A stretch of DNA of 64,000 bases. Origin: Ligustrum vulgare (lineage: Eukaryota > Streptophyta > Magnoliopsida > Lamiales > Oleaceae). Position numbers and translations under genes: made by a program. The notes under the pieces were generated by a model. The model saw only the letters and a list, made by a program, of their open reading frames with translations, had not been told where the DNA came from and searched no databases. Below are positions 54,014 to 64,000 of this stretch, in pieces; position 1 is the first letter of the stretch, and every line of letters begins with the position of its first letter. The stretch lies in NCBI GenBank assembly GCA_963555705.1, contig OY743169.1:44380124-44444123 (forward strand), read 5' to 3'.

Positions 54014-57000
54014 ACACTTATCAGCACCCCTAAACTAGAACTTTTGTTTTTCCTCGAACAAAATAAAACTAATATATAAAGTCTTGTTATTCAAAAAAAC
54101 AAATATTTTTGGTTTTGCAAATTTGTTTACCATATGCCTCATTAGCCCAGATCAACATCATACATTAGCTTAAAACTTTGAAAAAACACCATAAAAAAAT
54201 ATTTCTATCTATCCATTGCTCGACTTATTTTGTGTGTGTGTGTGTGTGTGTGAATTAACCAAAAATCAAATGCAAACTTATGCAAAAACAAACTTAACAA
54301 TGTGTGACTCATTATGCAGAGTAAGCCTAAATCTCATGTGGTCAAACTATAATTTTCTTTTGATTTTCCTTACATCACTCATGGGTGATCAAACTTCCAC
54401 TTTTCTCTCATAATCCCGAGGTTTCATCTATAGTGGTTTTAAAAAGATTTATACAATGCATTTTTCCACGCAAGATAGTTAGAATTAGATACATGCATGA
54501 ACACCAAATCGATGATAAGTAGTTCCCAAATCTCACACCTCCAATTTCTGAAATTTCAACCAACAAAGCTTATACCAAGCACTCTTCTTTTTGTTTTTCT
54601 ATATGGATAACTTTTTTCTTTTATTGTCCTTGTCTCATACCATCTTTGTATAATACTTTTTTATTTGCTTTCTATATGACTCCTGTAGCGAACTTTAGGT
54701 CGATGACTCCCAAGCCAGATGACTTTAGGGAACTAGGTTCAGAGAACTCCTTTAGACTTAATTACCCAAGTCATAATGGTGACAAAGAAAAGTTTAAGGT
54801 GCTTTAGTGTCTTATGTGTAAGTCCTCTCTCCTAAGTTTTCTACTTGATCTATGTAACGAGCTTTTGGCTGATAACTCTCAATTCAGTTGAATTTAGGGT
54901 ACCAGATTTGAAAGACCCTTAAAGCTTACTTGCTCTAGTAAAAAAGGCTACGAAGATCTTCTGTTTTTATACTTGTGCTGGTTTATACTTGTTGACCCAA
55001 ATGTTTTCAACCAAAAGCACAAAAATCAAGAACCTTAGACCCTCAACCCATTAATTCATACAAGCATTAACCTTTCCTCCCCCAAACTGCTTTTTGAGTG
55101 GTTTGGTTCTAAATTTAAGGTCAGGATCTAACAACTTATGGTTTGAGATTTTGTAGTCCACTCTATGTTCAAATTGCATAAATATTCCCCACAAATATCA
55201 AGCAAATTACTACACAAGTAATTATTTGACAATGTCTATGTGCTCAAGTGATTAAAGTCTAACACGAATAAATAGCAAAGATAAAACATGTTTCAATGTT
55301 GTTCATTACTCTAGCTAAAGCACAAAAAAATGATTCAAACTATGTCCTAGGCAAAAAACAAATAAACAAAAATTTAAAAATTTTCAATTTTTATTTATTT
55401 ATTTATTTTGATTTTGATTTTTTACTTAACCCATAAATCGAATGAATGCATTGCATGAACAAGATTCCCACTCCCAAACTAAAATTACACATTGTCCTCA
55501 ATGTATTTCAAATAAATAAATCAAATAAACTCATAACAGTAACGAGGGTTAGGTACTTCCCGAGTTTTGAGAGGCAGTATCCCATTTTGAAGCTTTACTT
55601 TGTCTTTCAACTTGGATGATTGGACTTGTTTCTAGCTCGTCCATGTTTGGCCAATGTGTATTCATAGTATCCCATGCAAAAATAAAGATAAACAACATTA
55701 GAATTTTTAAATATCGCATAAGGAATGAAATAAATCATCCAACACCCCCAAACTAGGACTTAGAAAAATTCTAAAATTTTGGAAAAAGTTGGTCAGCCAC
55801 TGATATTCAAGCCCTAACATCACCTAGAAAAATAGAAATTTTTTCATATGAAAGTGTGTAGCCTTGTCATAAAAAAAATCAGCACATTTGGAGTTCATTT
55901 AGGTCATGAAAACATATGGTGAAGTTGTGACCAGAAGTTGAAAATCAGGTGCTGTGGTGTCTGCAGTGACCTTGCAATGGGTACAATGGTTTCCATTTGA
56001 GTTTAGTTCCTTAAAACAGTGTGAATGAATGATGCACATATGATGTATAACATGTGATGGAAGTGATCATCCAAAAAGATTAGCAAAAACTCAACGAAAA
56101 TCTCACTATGGGAATTCATCAAGCACTTGGTGTGCATGTAAGGAAATCAATGTAATAGATAGATTTGGATACATGAATCAAGCATAAATTATTCACCTAT
56201 ATAACCATAATTCAAATATCCAATTTCCATCCTAACCCAAGCACCAACCATACACAATTCCAAATTCCACATAAAACATGAAGAACACCAAATTTTTTGA
56301 TAAAAACCAAAAGTTATAGGAAAATTCATACCTATGATGTGATTAGCAAGTGTTAACAAGGATGAATTTGACCCAATGTGATGTGTAAATGTTGGAGAAT
56401 GATTAGGGATATATTTACAGGTGATTTGGGGAGAGAAAGTGAATTGAAGTTATAAAACGTGTGAAAACCCGTATACCTATATAATCTTGGCATTCTGCCA
56501 AGATTATAGGTTTGTGGCCACGCGCTGGATTTGCGTAGGCATAATCTGGAAGAATGCCTAGATTTGCCTGTGTTTTTCCTACTTTGTTTTCGACCCCTAA
56601 ATTCATTTTTATGCATCCAGCCAACTACAAAACATCATGTTCATGTCCTTAACTAAAGTGTCATGTTGATGGTTGTGATTATGAGCTATCAAAACAAGCA
56701 AAAATGCATTGAAAACTAAAAATACTACTAATGCCAAAACATGTAAAATGAAAGCACAAGTAACACTTAAGACACAAAACATGTCCATGCATGCACCCTA
56801 AGCATACTAGCATTCAAAAAATGCAATGTAAAGCAATGACTAACTTAAATGCAAGAAATCAAACAAAATACTATTAATGCTTTAACAGGAAAGACTAGAC
56901 TATAAACAAAACCTAAAACACATAACATGAAATTGTATACATCATAAGCATGCTAATAGGCAAAATACCAAGCACTAAGGTATCAAAAGAAATAAATAAA

Positions 57001-57166
57001 ACAAACTAAGAAAAAGGGTTTGAGAAATTGGGTTGCCTCTCAATAAACGCTACATTTTTAGTCTAGTGCTAAACTTCATGGCAATAATCATCAAGTAGGC
57101 TTGAAATCTGATGTTGAGCCCCTATCATCATCTCTGGCCCTGTACTCAAAATGCTCCCAATATCTA
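54014..57166 (-). other. 3' region of the second Athila-like element
   Basis: On the minus strand a PPT (CTAGTTTAGGGGTGC, 54014-54028) precedes the LTR. Inverted counterparts of the first element's 3' region follow (54690-54880, 55490-55590), then GTTTATTGAGAGGCAACCC (about 57025-57050), a phrase typical of Athila elements downstream of pol. (GT)n at 54229-54253. No open gene. Confidence 0.65.
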
Positions 57167-57479
57167 AGGCCCCGTTCTCTTTGCTGTTTTGAACCCGTTT
57201 TGAGTTTTCGATTTTTGGAAATATCGAAAACGCGTTCATTTTACCCATTTTCAGAAACAAGTTTTCCAAAACACCAAAAAAATTACAAAGGAAACTCAAA
57301 ACGAGTTTATTACGTTTTGGATATTTTGTGTTAAAAAGTCCAAAACGATCAAAACGCGCGTTTTGAATTTAATTTTTTTTTCTTTTTTGTAAATGTGAGA
57401 CACTTCTTTCACTTGAAGTTCTTATATTATTTTGCCATTATATATAGATCCATGTTAATATTTTTCTGTTTTGTAATTT

Positions 57480-57540
<61 letters not shown>

Positions 57541-57646
57541 TTGTAAAAGTGAGAGATACTTCCTTCACTTGAAGTTCTTATGTTATTTTGTCATTATATA
57601 GATCCATGTTAAAAAAAAAAATTCTTTTTTTTTGTAATTTTTTATT

Positions 57647-57731
<85 letters not shown>

Positions 57732-58119
57732 GTAAATGTGAGACACTTCCTTCACTTGAAGTTCTTATGTTATTTTGTCATTATATATAGATTTATGTTA
57801 AGATTTTGTTGGTATGTGGTTAAATTTTTTTTTAGCTGAAACAATATTAATGATGAATTTATTGACATAGAGAACTAACTGATTTATTAACATTAAAATT
57901 AATGATATTCAATAAATCAATCATTTTTTACATATAAAATATTACAAAATAAATATATCAAAAAATTACAAAGTAAACGTATTTTTCAGTTTTCTATTTT
58001 TGAAAACAGTTTTCCAAAATCACAAAGAGAACATGTTTTCAGAAATCCCAAAACAAACAACCAAAATCCAAAATTCAAAACTCAAAATCCAAAATCGAAA
58101 TACAAAGAGAACGGCCCCT
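57167..58119. mobile_element. hAT-like MITE with (TTA)n runs
   Basis: Left end AGGCCCCGTTCTCTTTG (57167) and right end, inverted, AGGGGCCGTTCTCTTTG (58119). Further subterminal similarity exists (TTTTGAGTTTTCGATTTTTGG against its complement at 58060-58100). Flanks TATCTA/TATCTG look like a short target duplication. It contains three partial repeats of AAATGTGAGACACTTC and TTCACTTGAAGTTC with (TTA)n at 57486-57541 and 57656-57728. No transposase. Confidence 0.7.
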
Positions 58120-58124
58120 ATCTG

Positions 58125-58316
58125 ATCTACATTAATTTTGGAGCAATTTCCATGTTGTGAATCATGGGTATTCAATTGCATCATTTTGAAAGTCAGTATA
58201 TAAATTTCAGTTCGAAGCACTACCTGTCCTTTTTCCACATCAATTAGTGCTTGTGCAGTGGCCAAAAATCCAAGGATCAATGGAATATTTTCATCTTCCT
58301 CCATGATACGAATCAT
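58125..58316 (-). pseudogene. Athila-like protease fragment
   Basis: On the minus strand IRIMEEDENIPLILGFLATAQ and ALIDVEKGQVVLR correspond to the flap and C-terminal half of the Gypsy aspartic protease (I-L-G-R-P-F-L-A-T pattern with two residues lost). It belongs to the second Athila-like element and is cut at 58119 by the MITE. Confidence 0.8.
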
Positions 58317-59066
58317 ATTAGGCTTGACAGAAAAAATCTACAATTCAAGCCAATATGAAACTTCAAGCATGTTCAAAGAGCTTCAAAGATCAAACATGGA
58401 GTGGTTGAAGAAGTGTCAAAGCTATCACGAGCCATTTAGGTCGAATACCAAGCTGAAACGGAGCAGAAGGTCAATTACGACCGTAACCAGTGAAGCTCAC
58501 GACCGTAAGTCATAAACGGCTCAAAATGAAGAATTCCAAGATTTTCAATCTCATGCCCGTAAGTTCAAGTTTCACAGCCGTAACTATCAAACAGAAATCA
58601 CTTATAGCCGTAAGTGCTGTATTCACGACCGTAATTATGTCGCGGGTTAGAAATTCATGGGTTTTGTTTCGTTTTCAGTGTTAGTTATTTTAGGTAAATT
58701 AGAACTCTATTTTGAGCCCATTAGTGGTTACCCTAGTTGTTAGGTCATTTTTCATTATTTATATGCTATTTCATTCATTGTAACATACCGTTTTGGTTTT
58801 AATAAAAAGTTTATTGATTGATTCATTAATTTATAGGTGGGTTCCTATAGTTTTCATTTGAACTTATCAAAGATCATTTCCTTGTGGTGTTTAATAGAAC
58901 TTATCAAATATTCGTGAGAATATTTTTGGCGTTCAAAATCAAAAACTTATCAAGGAAACTAGTCAATTCCTTGTGACATTTCGAAAGTCTTGGTTCTTTT
59001 TTCCTCATTGTTGATTCGCATCGTGAAGTTTGGGTCAAGATTCCACTGTCCATCCACAACCTAGGT
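58317..59066 (+). mobile_element. Decayed LTR related to element C
   Basis: ACGGCCGTAA relatives (ACGACCGTAAC, CACGACCGTAAG, CATGCCCGTAAG, CACAGCCGTAAC, TATAGCCGTAAG, CACGACCGTAAT) occur between 58476 and 58637, followed by a TATA-like TTATATGC (58757). A later AATAAAAAGTTTATTGATTG matches the layout of element C's LTR (TTGAATAAAATCCG). Most sites have lost their central CpG. Limits are estimated. Confidence 0.55.
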
Positions 59067-59629
59067 GTGACGGCTCGAGTTCTAAATACCTGGTTCGCCA
59101 CGCCATAATCTCGTCTAACTTTTAAAAAAACGATTAAGCGGAAGAATAATACATTTTTTCTCATACTTGGCAACATTTAAATAAAACCAAATGGTGAATA
59201 AAATTTAATAATTTGATATTTAGAATAACAATTGAAATCGCTCATTATTTTCTAAATAAAGAAATCATTTAACAATGATATAAATTCTTCTAGCATTCTA
59301 AAATTAAACATGAACGAAATAAACTTTTTATTATTTAATTATTATTGCCACGACGTCCATCACTCACCTCCATTTCAAAAATCTGCAAATGTTGTTAAAA
59401 AGGAAAGATTATTTCATAGAAATACTCGGTAGACTCATCGCCAATAATTAATTTGCAGAATAATTGAACACGTAATTATGCAAATTTATACAGTGACATC
59501 ATCATCATAATCATAGGCTCTTTATTTTTTTAAAAAAATCATAGGCTCTTTAAAAAATATAGGGTGTGTGTAGTCTCGTCTCATACATTAAAGCACGTAA
59601 TTTATGCATAACAACATCATTTAATCTCA

Positions 59630-62600
59630 CTAGTGATATACACTTGCGTTGCACGTGATCGTACAACAATATTTTTAATTTTCTACATTTTAAAATTTTG
59701 TGTTTATTAATTATTAATAATTACAAAGTTAAAGTAATAATTATAATAAATATATAATCACATGCTATTATATTATCACATATTACAATGAAGAAATTGA
59801 CAATTTATTTATATTCATACAAATACAAATACAATCAGAGAAGATTTTGAAATATGACAATATTAAAAGTAACTTAAATCTTGTGAGGATCTTCTGGCGA
59901 ATGACATTTGATTGACTAACTCGTGATATGAAATATTATGGGTTCAGTTAGGTATTAATAAGAATTTTTAGGGATGTATTTACGAAATATAAAATTAATA
60001 ATTGCTAATTTTATTGTGATTACCTAGAGAGTGCATGAGATTCAAGGTATAGCTTCATAGATAGTGCCCATTTTACACTAAGTACCTCTAAAATCCAAAA
60101 CTTAATCAACTCTTTGGCTATCCTAAAAGAATTTTATTAACATCATAGAAATCCGTGTCTTGGGTTTAAAATTCTTCTCAAAAGAGGCAACATCAATCCC
60201 TTTGAGTTCATCAATTAAATAAGGTTGCGGATGAGAACATATTCATATATGCCCTGGCTTTAAACTTCTTATATCAATTTCATCAATTGTTTAACCAAAG
60301 AACAATACAGAATATGTTTTCCCCAGAACTTGAGTATTTTGGCTTCCCATTTAACACATTCGTATATTTCTATACTTGGAACTTTTACTTGGAGTATCTG
60401 TACTTTTTTCATCAAAGTGTAATAACAAATTCTTCCACCTTTAGATTGTTCATCTGTAATGCACAAAATATTATGTTTCCTCTAAAAAAGTAAATTTTTT
60501 TCTTTCTCACCTCTTTAAAAACCTCAAAATTTAAAAATCTTCTATCTATCTATACATATATAATAATAGGATAACCGTCATCATTTTACGCACATAGTTT
60601 CCCGTCCATTTTCACTTGCCATTTTAGGAAATTTCTTAATTTTATTAATTTATTTTCATACATGGATTATGAGAGTTCAATTAATGCATGTAGTAAATGA
60701 TTTATGAATTTGTAAAAATGAAAATATTTATAAAAAGTCAAAATATATATTATTTTTATTCTTTTGATAATTATTGCATTATTTTCAAATCGAAAAATAT
60801 GCAATATGGGTGTCAAATCCAAGATCTCAATGAGAAGTTTAATACAAGCTAACAAATTAGAACAAACTCTAAACATATCATTCGTAAAATCGTTTTAAAT
60901 ATTAAAGGTAAAAGTTTTACTTATATTTTTTCTTTTTCCAACTTCCAATCTTTTTAATTTCATACCTAAATTCAATTTGACCTAAATGTTTAATTTCAAA
61001 TTTTTTCTTATCAAATTGAAAGAAATAATAGATATCCGATCTTTCTAAATAAATTCAATTAAATCATTTAATTTTTTACAACTTTAGGTTCCGATAAACT
61101 TATTGGTTCAATTTATAAAATAGAAGTGTTAGCAAAATTGTTCCATTTAAAAATAGAATATGGTCTACATGTTTATTTAATATGCACAAAAATAGTGTGT
61201 GCAATTGTGAAAAAATGAGCTTTAAAGAATGTTTGGTTGAGAATGAACATTGAAAAAAATTACTTTTGAATAATCAATTTTATACGAATAAGTGATAAAG
61301 TCTTATGTCTTGTACGTTAAGCCTTCATTTTTTTTTTATAAAGTTAATTAAATTTGTACTATTCATTCCATGAAATTTAATTAAAATTTGTATTTCATAT
61401 TATTTCATTTTACGAGTTGAAAAATTGTAAATATTTCAACTTTTAGAAATCAAATAATCGTAAGCTCGACTTTAGTCATCAAATCAAAATTATAAAGTAT
61501 AGAATAAGTCACATGTCGATATCTTACTTAGTCTAAATAAACTAAGAAAACTAGAGAATGAATAATTAGTCATTAAAAGGAATATGCAAGTCGTAATTTT
61601 ATTTTTTACTTTTCTGTATATTTTTCATTATATATGAATGCACAATTTCTGTCGGATATTGTATTTTACAAATTATTCAATAAATATTTGTCAATTATAT
61701 CTTTCGTGCATCGCATGGGTGCGATTACTAGTAGAAAATAAAAGTACAAACTATTAAAGATAATGAAAAATCATTCTAAGAGATCGGGTGAAATAAATGA
61801 AGACTCTAGCAAATATTTGATAACAGTAAATAGTATTAAAGCAATCCAATCATAAATCTCTCAAATAAGATACCTATTATAAGTTTTTTTTCCCCGTAAT
61901 CGCCCAAACAAAAGCTTATGTTTGCTTCTACTCCTTGAAACTTAACGGTCACCCTATCATATGCACTGCCACTAATTCAATTCTAAGCATTTCTCTTCAA
62001 ATCTCAGTTGATAGTTTAATAAAAACTCTATAAAGAACTCAAAATTTATTATAAGAAATATGGAGCATTCATAAAAACAAATTCAGAAAATGTACGCACT
62101 GTATTAGCATTTTTAATGAATTGAAAGTGGATTCATTGTCATTCTGTTTCAAAATTAGTTTGCAATTTCAATTGTATCACATTTTTACGGTAATACATTC
62201 TACAATATAGAATCAATTGAATTCTTAAAATAATTATAATAAAAACATCTGAATGAGTCAGCTCATAAATTCAAAATTATGAATCTTTACATCGTTAATG
62301 AGGTAACAATAAAAATATTCATGAAAGCAAAATCAATAATTTAAGCTTGCAAAGAGTTGTATTGCCCAACATATACATAGAAGTTTTCAAAAGGCCTTGT
62401 ACTTGTTCAACTTCTTCTGCATGATTGTAATGTGTAGACTTCAATGGGTCAAATCCAATCAAGAGTTTCATGGGAGCACCTTTCCTACAGTCCTTGACAC
62501 CGAGTCATGAAGGTTTCCACCACCTGCGCACATCTCTCTGTAGAGGGAGATTTAAAGCACGCGAAGATTTAAACATTTCAATTCTCATCTTCATCTGCTT

Positions 62601-62969
62601 TTATTATTACTTTTCTCACACACTAAAGTGATCAATCAAATAAGAAATTAACGAAATATGCAAATGAAAAATAAGGAAAGTATTAAATTACGTACCTATA
62701 TGAAGAGATTTCAAAAGAATATATCGGCGTCCCTATGCATGGAATGAAAATAATGGAATGAGAATATGAATGGTTTAAAATGTGATAAATTATTTATTTT
62801 GGTAAACTAATTGATTAAAATTTGGTAAATAAAATTTTAAAGAAAATGGACATTAATGAACATCAAGGATGAATAAGGAATTTAAGAGATTTGTAGAGTT
62901 AATATAGTAAAAAAAAAAAAAAAAAAATTCTCCCTTTAAGGGCCTTTTAGAAGTAATATAGATAAGAGA
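59630..62969 (-). mobile_element. Helitron-like element, non-autonomous, minus strand
   Basis: On the minus strand it begins TCTCTTATCTATATTACTTC (62969) after an A and ends CACGTGCAACGCAAGTG...ATCACTAG (59630) before a T. That fits a Helitron 5' TC, a short 3' palindrome and a CTAG end at an A/T target. Joining the flanks gives ...TTTAATCTCA-TAGTCTCGTC..., continuous LTR text. There is no Rep/helicase gene. 61732-62969 outside the inner element has no recognisable gene, apart from a possible fragment at 62390-62570. Confidence 0.5.
60549..61731 (+). mobile_element. Inner Helitron-like element, plus strand
   Basis: It begins TCTATACATATATAATAATA after an A and ends TCGTGCATCGCATGGGTGCG...TTACTAG before a T. 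The last 30 bases are similar to the inverted end of the outer element. Its interior is AT-rich and without genes. Confidence 0.5.
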
Positions 62970-64000
62970 TAGTCTCGTCTCGTCTCGTTTCATGCAATAA
63001 AATGCATATATGTTATGGCATGCTTCATAACATAATAATTATTTCATAAGAAATATGTTCTCGTCTTGTCTCGTCTCGTGCAAATAAACGCACATAAGCC
63101 ACATAAGATACACATTTACATGCAATCATAATGTTAATAAATTTATAGGGGTGAGTCTACCTTAATTCACAAGTTTGGAAGTTGAGCGGGAACAATCACT
63201 TTATTCTTCTAAATCTCCGAACGCTTCGTTTATCCAAAAGAAAATAAATCTTAAATTAGGGTTTTGGTATTTAAAGTTTTAAAACGAATTTAAAAGCTTG
63301 GAGATTAAATTGAAAATCTAAAATAATTGATTTGAAAAGATTTGGGACTGTAATCACGAGTTTAAAAATAAAGAGGCTGAACTTTATAATCTTTTAAAAC
63401 ACTGTAGGGGCTAAAATGCATTCTTTAAAAAACTAGGTGACCGAAATAACTATTTTGGAAAATTGGGGACTTATGTGTAAAACTTAAAAATAAGATTTTA
63501 AAAACAAACAACAATCTCTCTTCTCTCATTCTGGTTCAACGAAGAAGAAGAGAGGGAGGTGGATCACGGTTCAGGGTCGTTGCCGGCGTCATCTCCGATG
63601 ATGATGTCACCATCTCAAGAAGGTGGCGGAACATGTGTGGACGTGTGTGTGTGTGTGTGGAAGAAGGATTCTAGGGTGTTTTTGAAGCTAAAAACCGTGA
63701 GTGACTGAGGCTTGATTAAGCAATTTTCCGACAATAATTCGGTCAACATGGGTCCGGCAGTCAAGGTAGGTATCTAAGGTTAACTTTATTTCTTGGTTTT
63801 GGGTTTTGATTTTGGATAAATTGGTTGGGAAATGGCTGCGGATTTTGTTGTGAAATTGATTTGGTCGGATTGGGTTGATCATTATTGAATTAGTGATAAA
63901 GGTATATGGGTGTTGCAAGTGGTGGTCACGGCAGGTTGTGGGATGTTGACTGCTAGTTTGTGATGCGGGATGGCAGTGAATTTCACACGGTGGTTCGGTG

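Larger units (their letters stand above)
59067..64000 (-). mobile_element. Chromovirus-type LTR, truncated by the window end, with nested insertions
   Basis: It starts TGTGACGGCTCGAGTTC, as the LTRs at 2442 and 23864 do. GAAATACTCGGTAGACTC (59431) matches AAATACTCAGTAGACTCG at 2742. Repeated TAGTCTCGTCTC phrases occur on both sides of a large insertion (59570 and 62970). The right part (63130-64000) has the same GGGACTAAAA-style lines and GA-rich leader as the solo LTR at 2442. No terminal partner is in view. No host gene is supported in 63130-64000. Confidence 0.6.

Noticed and set aside
57395..57839. Leucine-repeat open frames
   Set aside because: (TTA)n microsatellite in a MITE.

Overview
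The window is repeat-dominated plant nuclear DNA, most likely from a eudicot: it is AT-rich, holds one spliced plant gene with GT..AG introns, and otherwise consists of LTR retrotransposons (Copia, Athila/Tat-like Gypsy, chromoviruses), CACTA, hAT and Helitron-like DNA elements and microsatellites. I cannot name the species. The only conventional host gene I can support is a three-exon bHLH transcription factor of the bHLH94/96 type (12782-14452, +).

Layout. 1-996: 5' end of a hAT element (BED-finger protein on the minus strand) inserted into a Copia integrase relic (1004-1320). 1331-4701: degenerate minisatellite, a hAT-like fragment and a solo LTR (2442-4701). 4707-about 11950: a very decayed plus-strand Copia element whose 3' LTR is split by a 2982-bp solo LTR with a perfect TGATC target duplication (8066-11047). 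11950-14452: upstream region and bHLH gene. 15925-20600: CACTA relics, an Athila-type 3' region and a Tat-like LTR.

20789-53044 is a nested complex. An old Athila-like element (5' LTR 20789-22207, gag from 22376) has its gag opened twice within about 45 bp. The first insertion is element A (23864-33169), with 2310-bp LTRs that look almost identical. The second is element B (33214-49891), a Sirevirus-like Copia on the minus strand, which itself carries element C (37116-43138), a plus-strand Gypsy that lost its integrase core. The Athila gag resumes at 49897 and its 3' LTR starts at 52436. There it meets, tail to tail, the LTR of a second Athila-like element on the minus strand (53046-58316), which contains a hAT-like MITE. 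58317-59066 is a decayed relative of element C's LTR. 59067-64000 is a chromovirus-type LTR with two nested, oppositely oriented Helitron-like insertions.

The most notable object is element A. Its interior has no gag or reverse transcriptase, only a minus-strand chromodomain tail. On the strand opposite to the element's own PBS/PPT polarity it carries two intact intronless reading frames: a 183-residue basic protein with a four-cysteine cluster (27102-27653) and a 217-residue LONELY GUY-type cytokinin-activating enzyme (27950-28603). Three related stem-loop repeats follow (28609-28860). A hormone-activating enzyme and a putative nucleic-acid-binding protein inside a very young retrotransposon is the best candidate here for an undescribed system.

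A second theme is arrays of short CpG-containing palindromes (TTACGGCCGTAA in element C, GCGATCGC in the Athila family) placed just upstream of the LTR TATA boxes.
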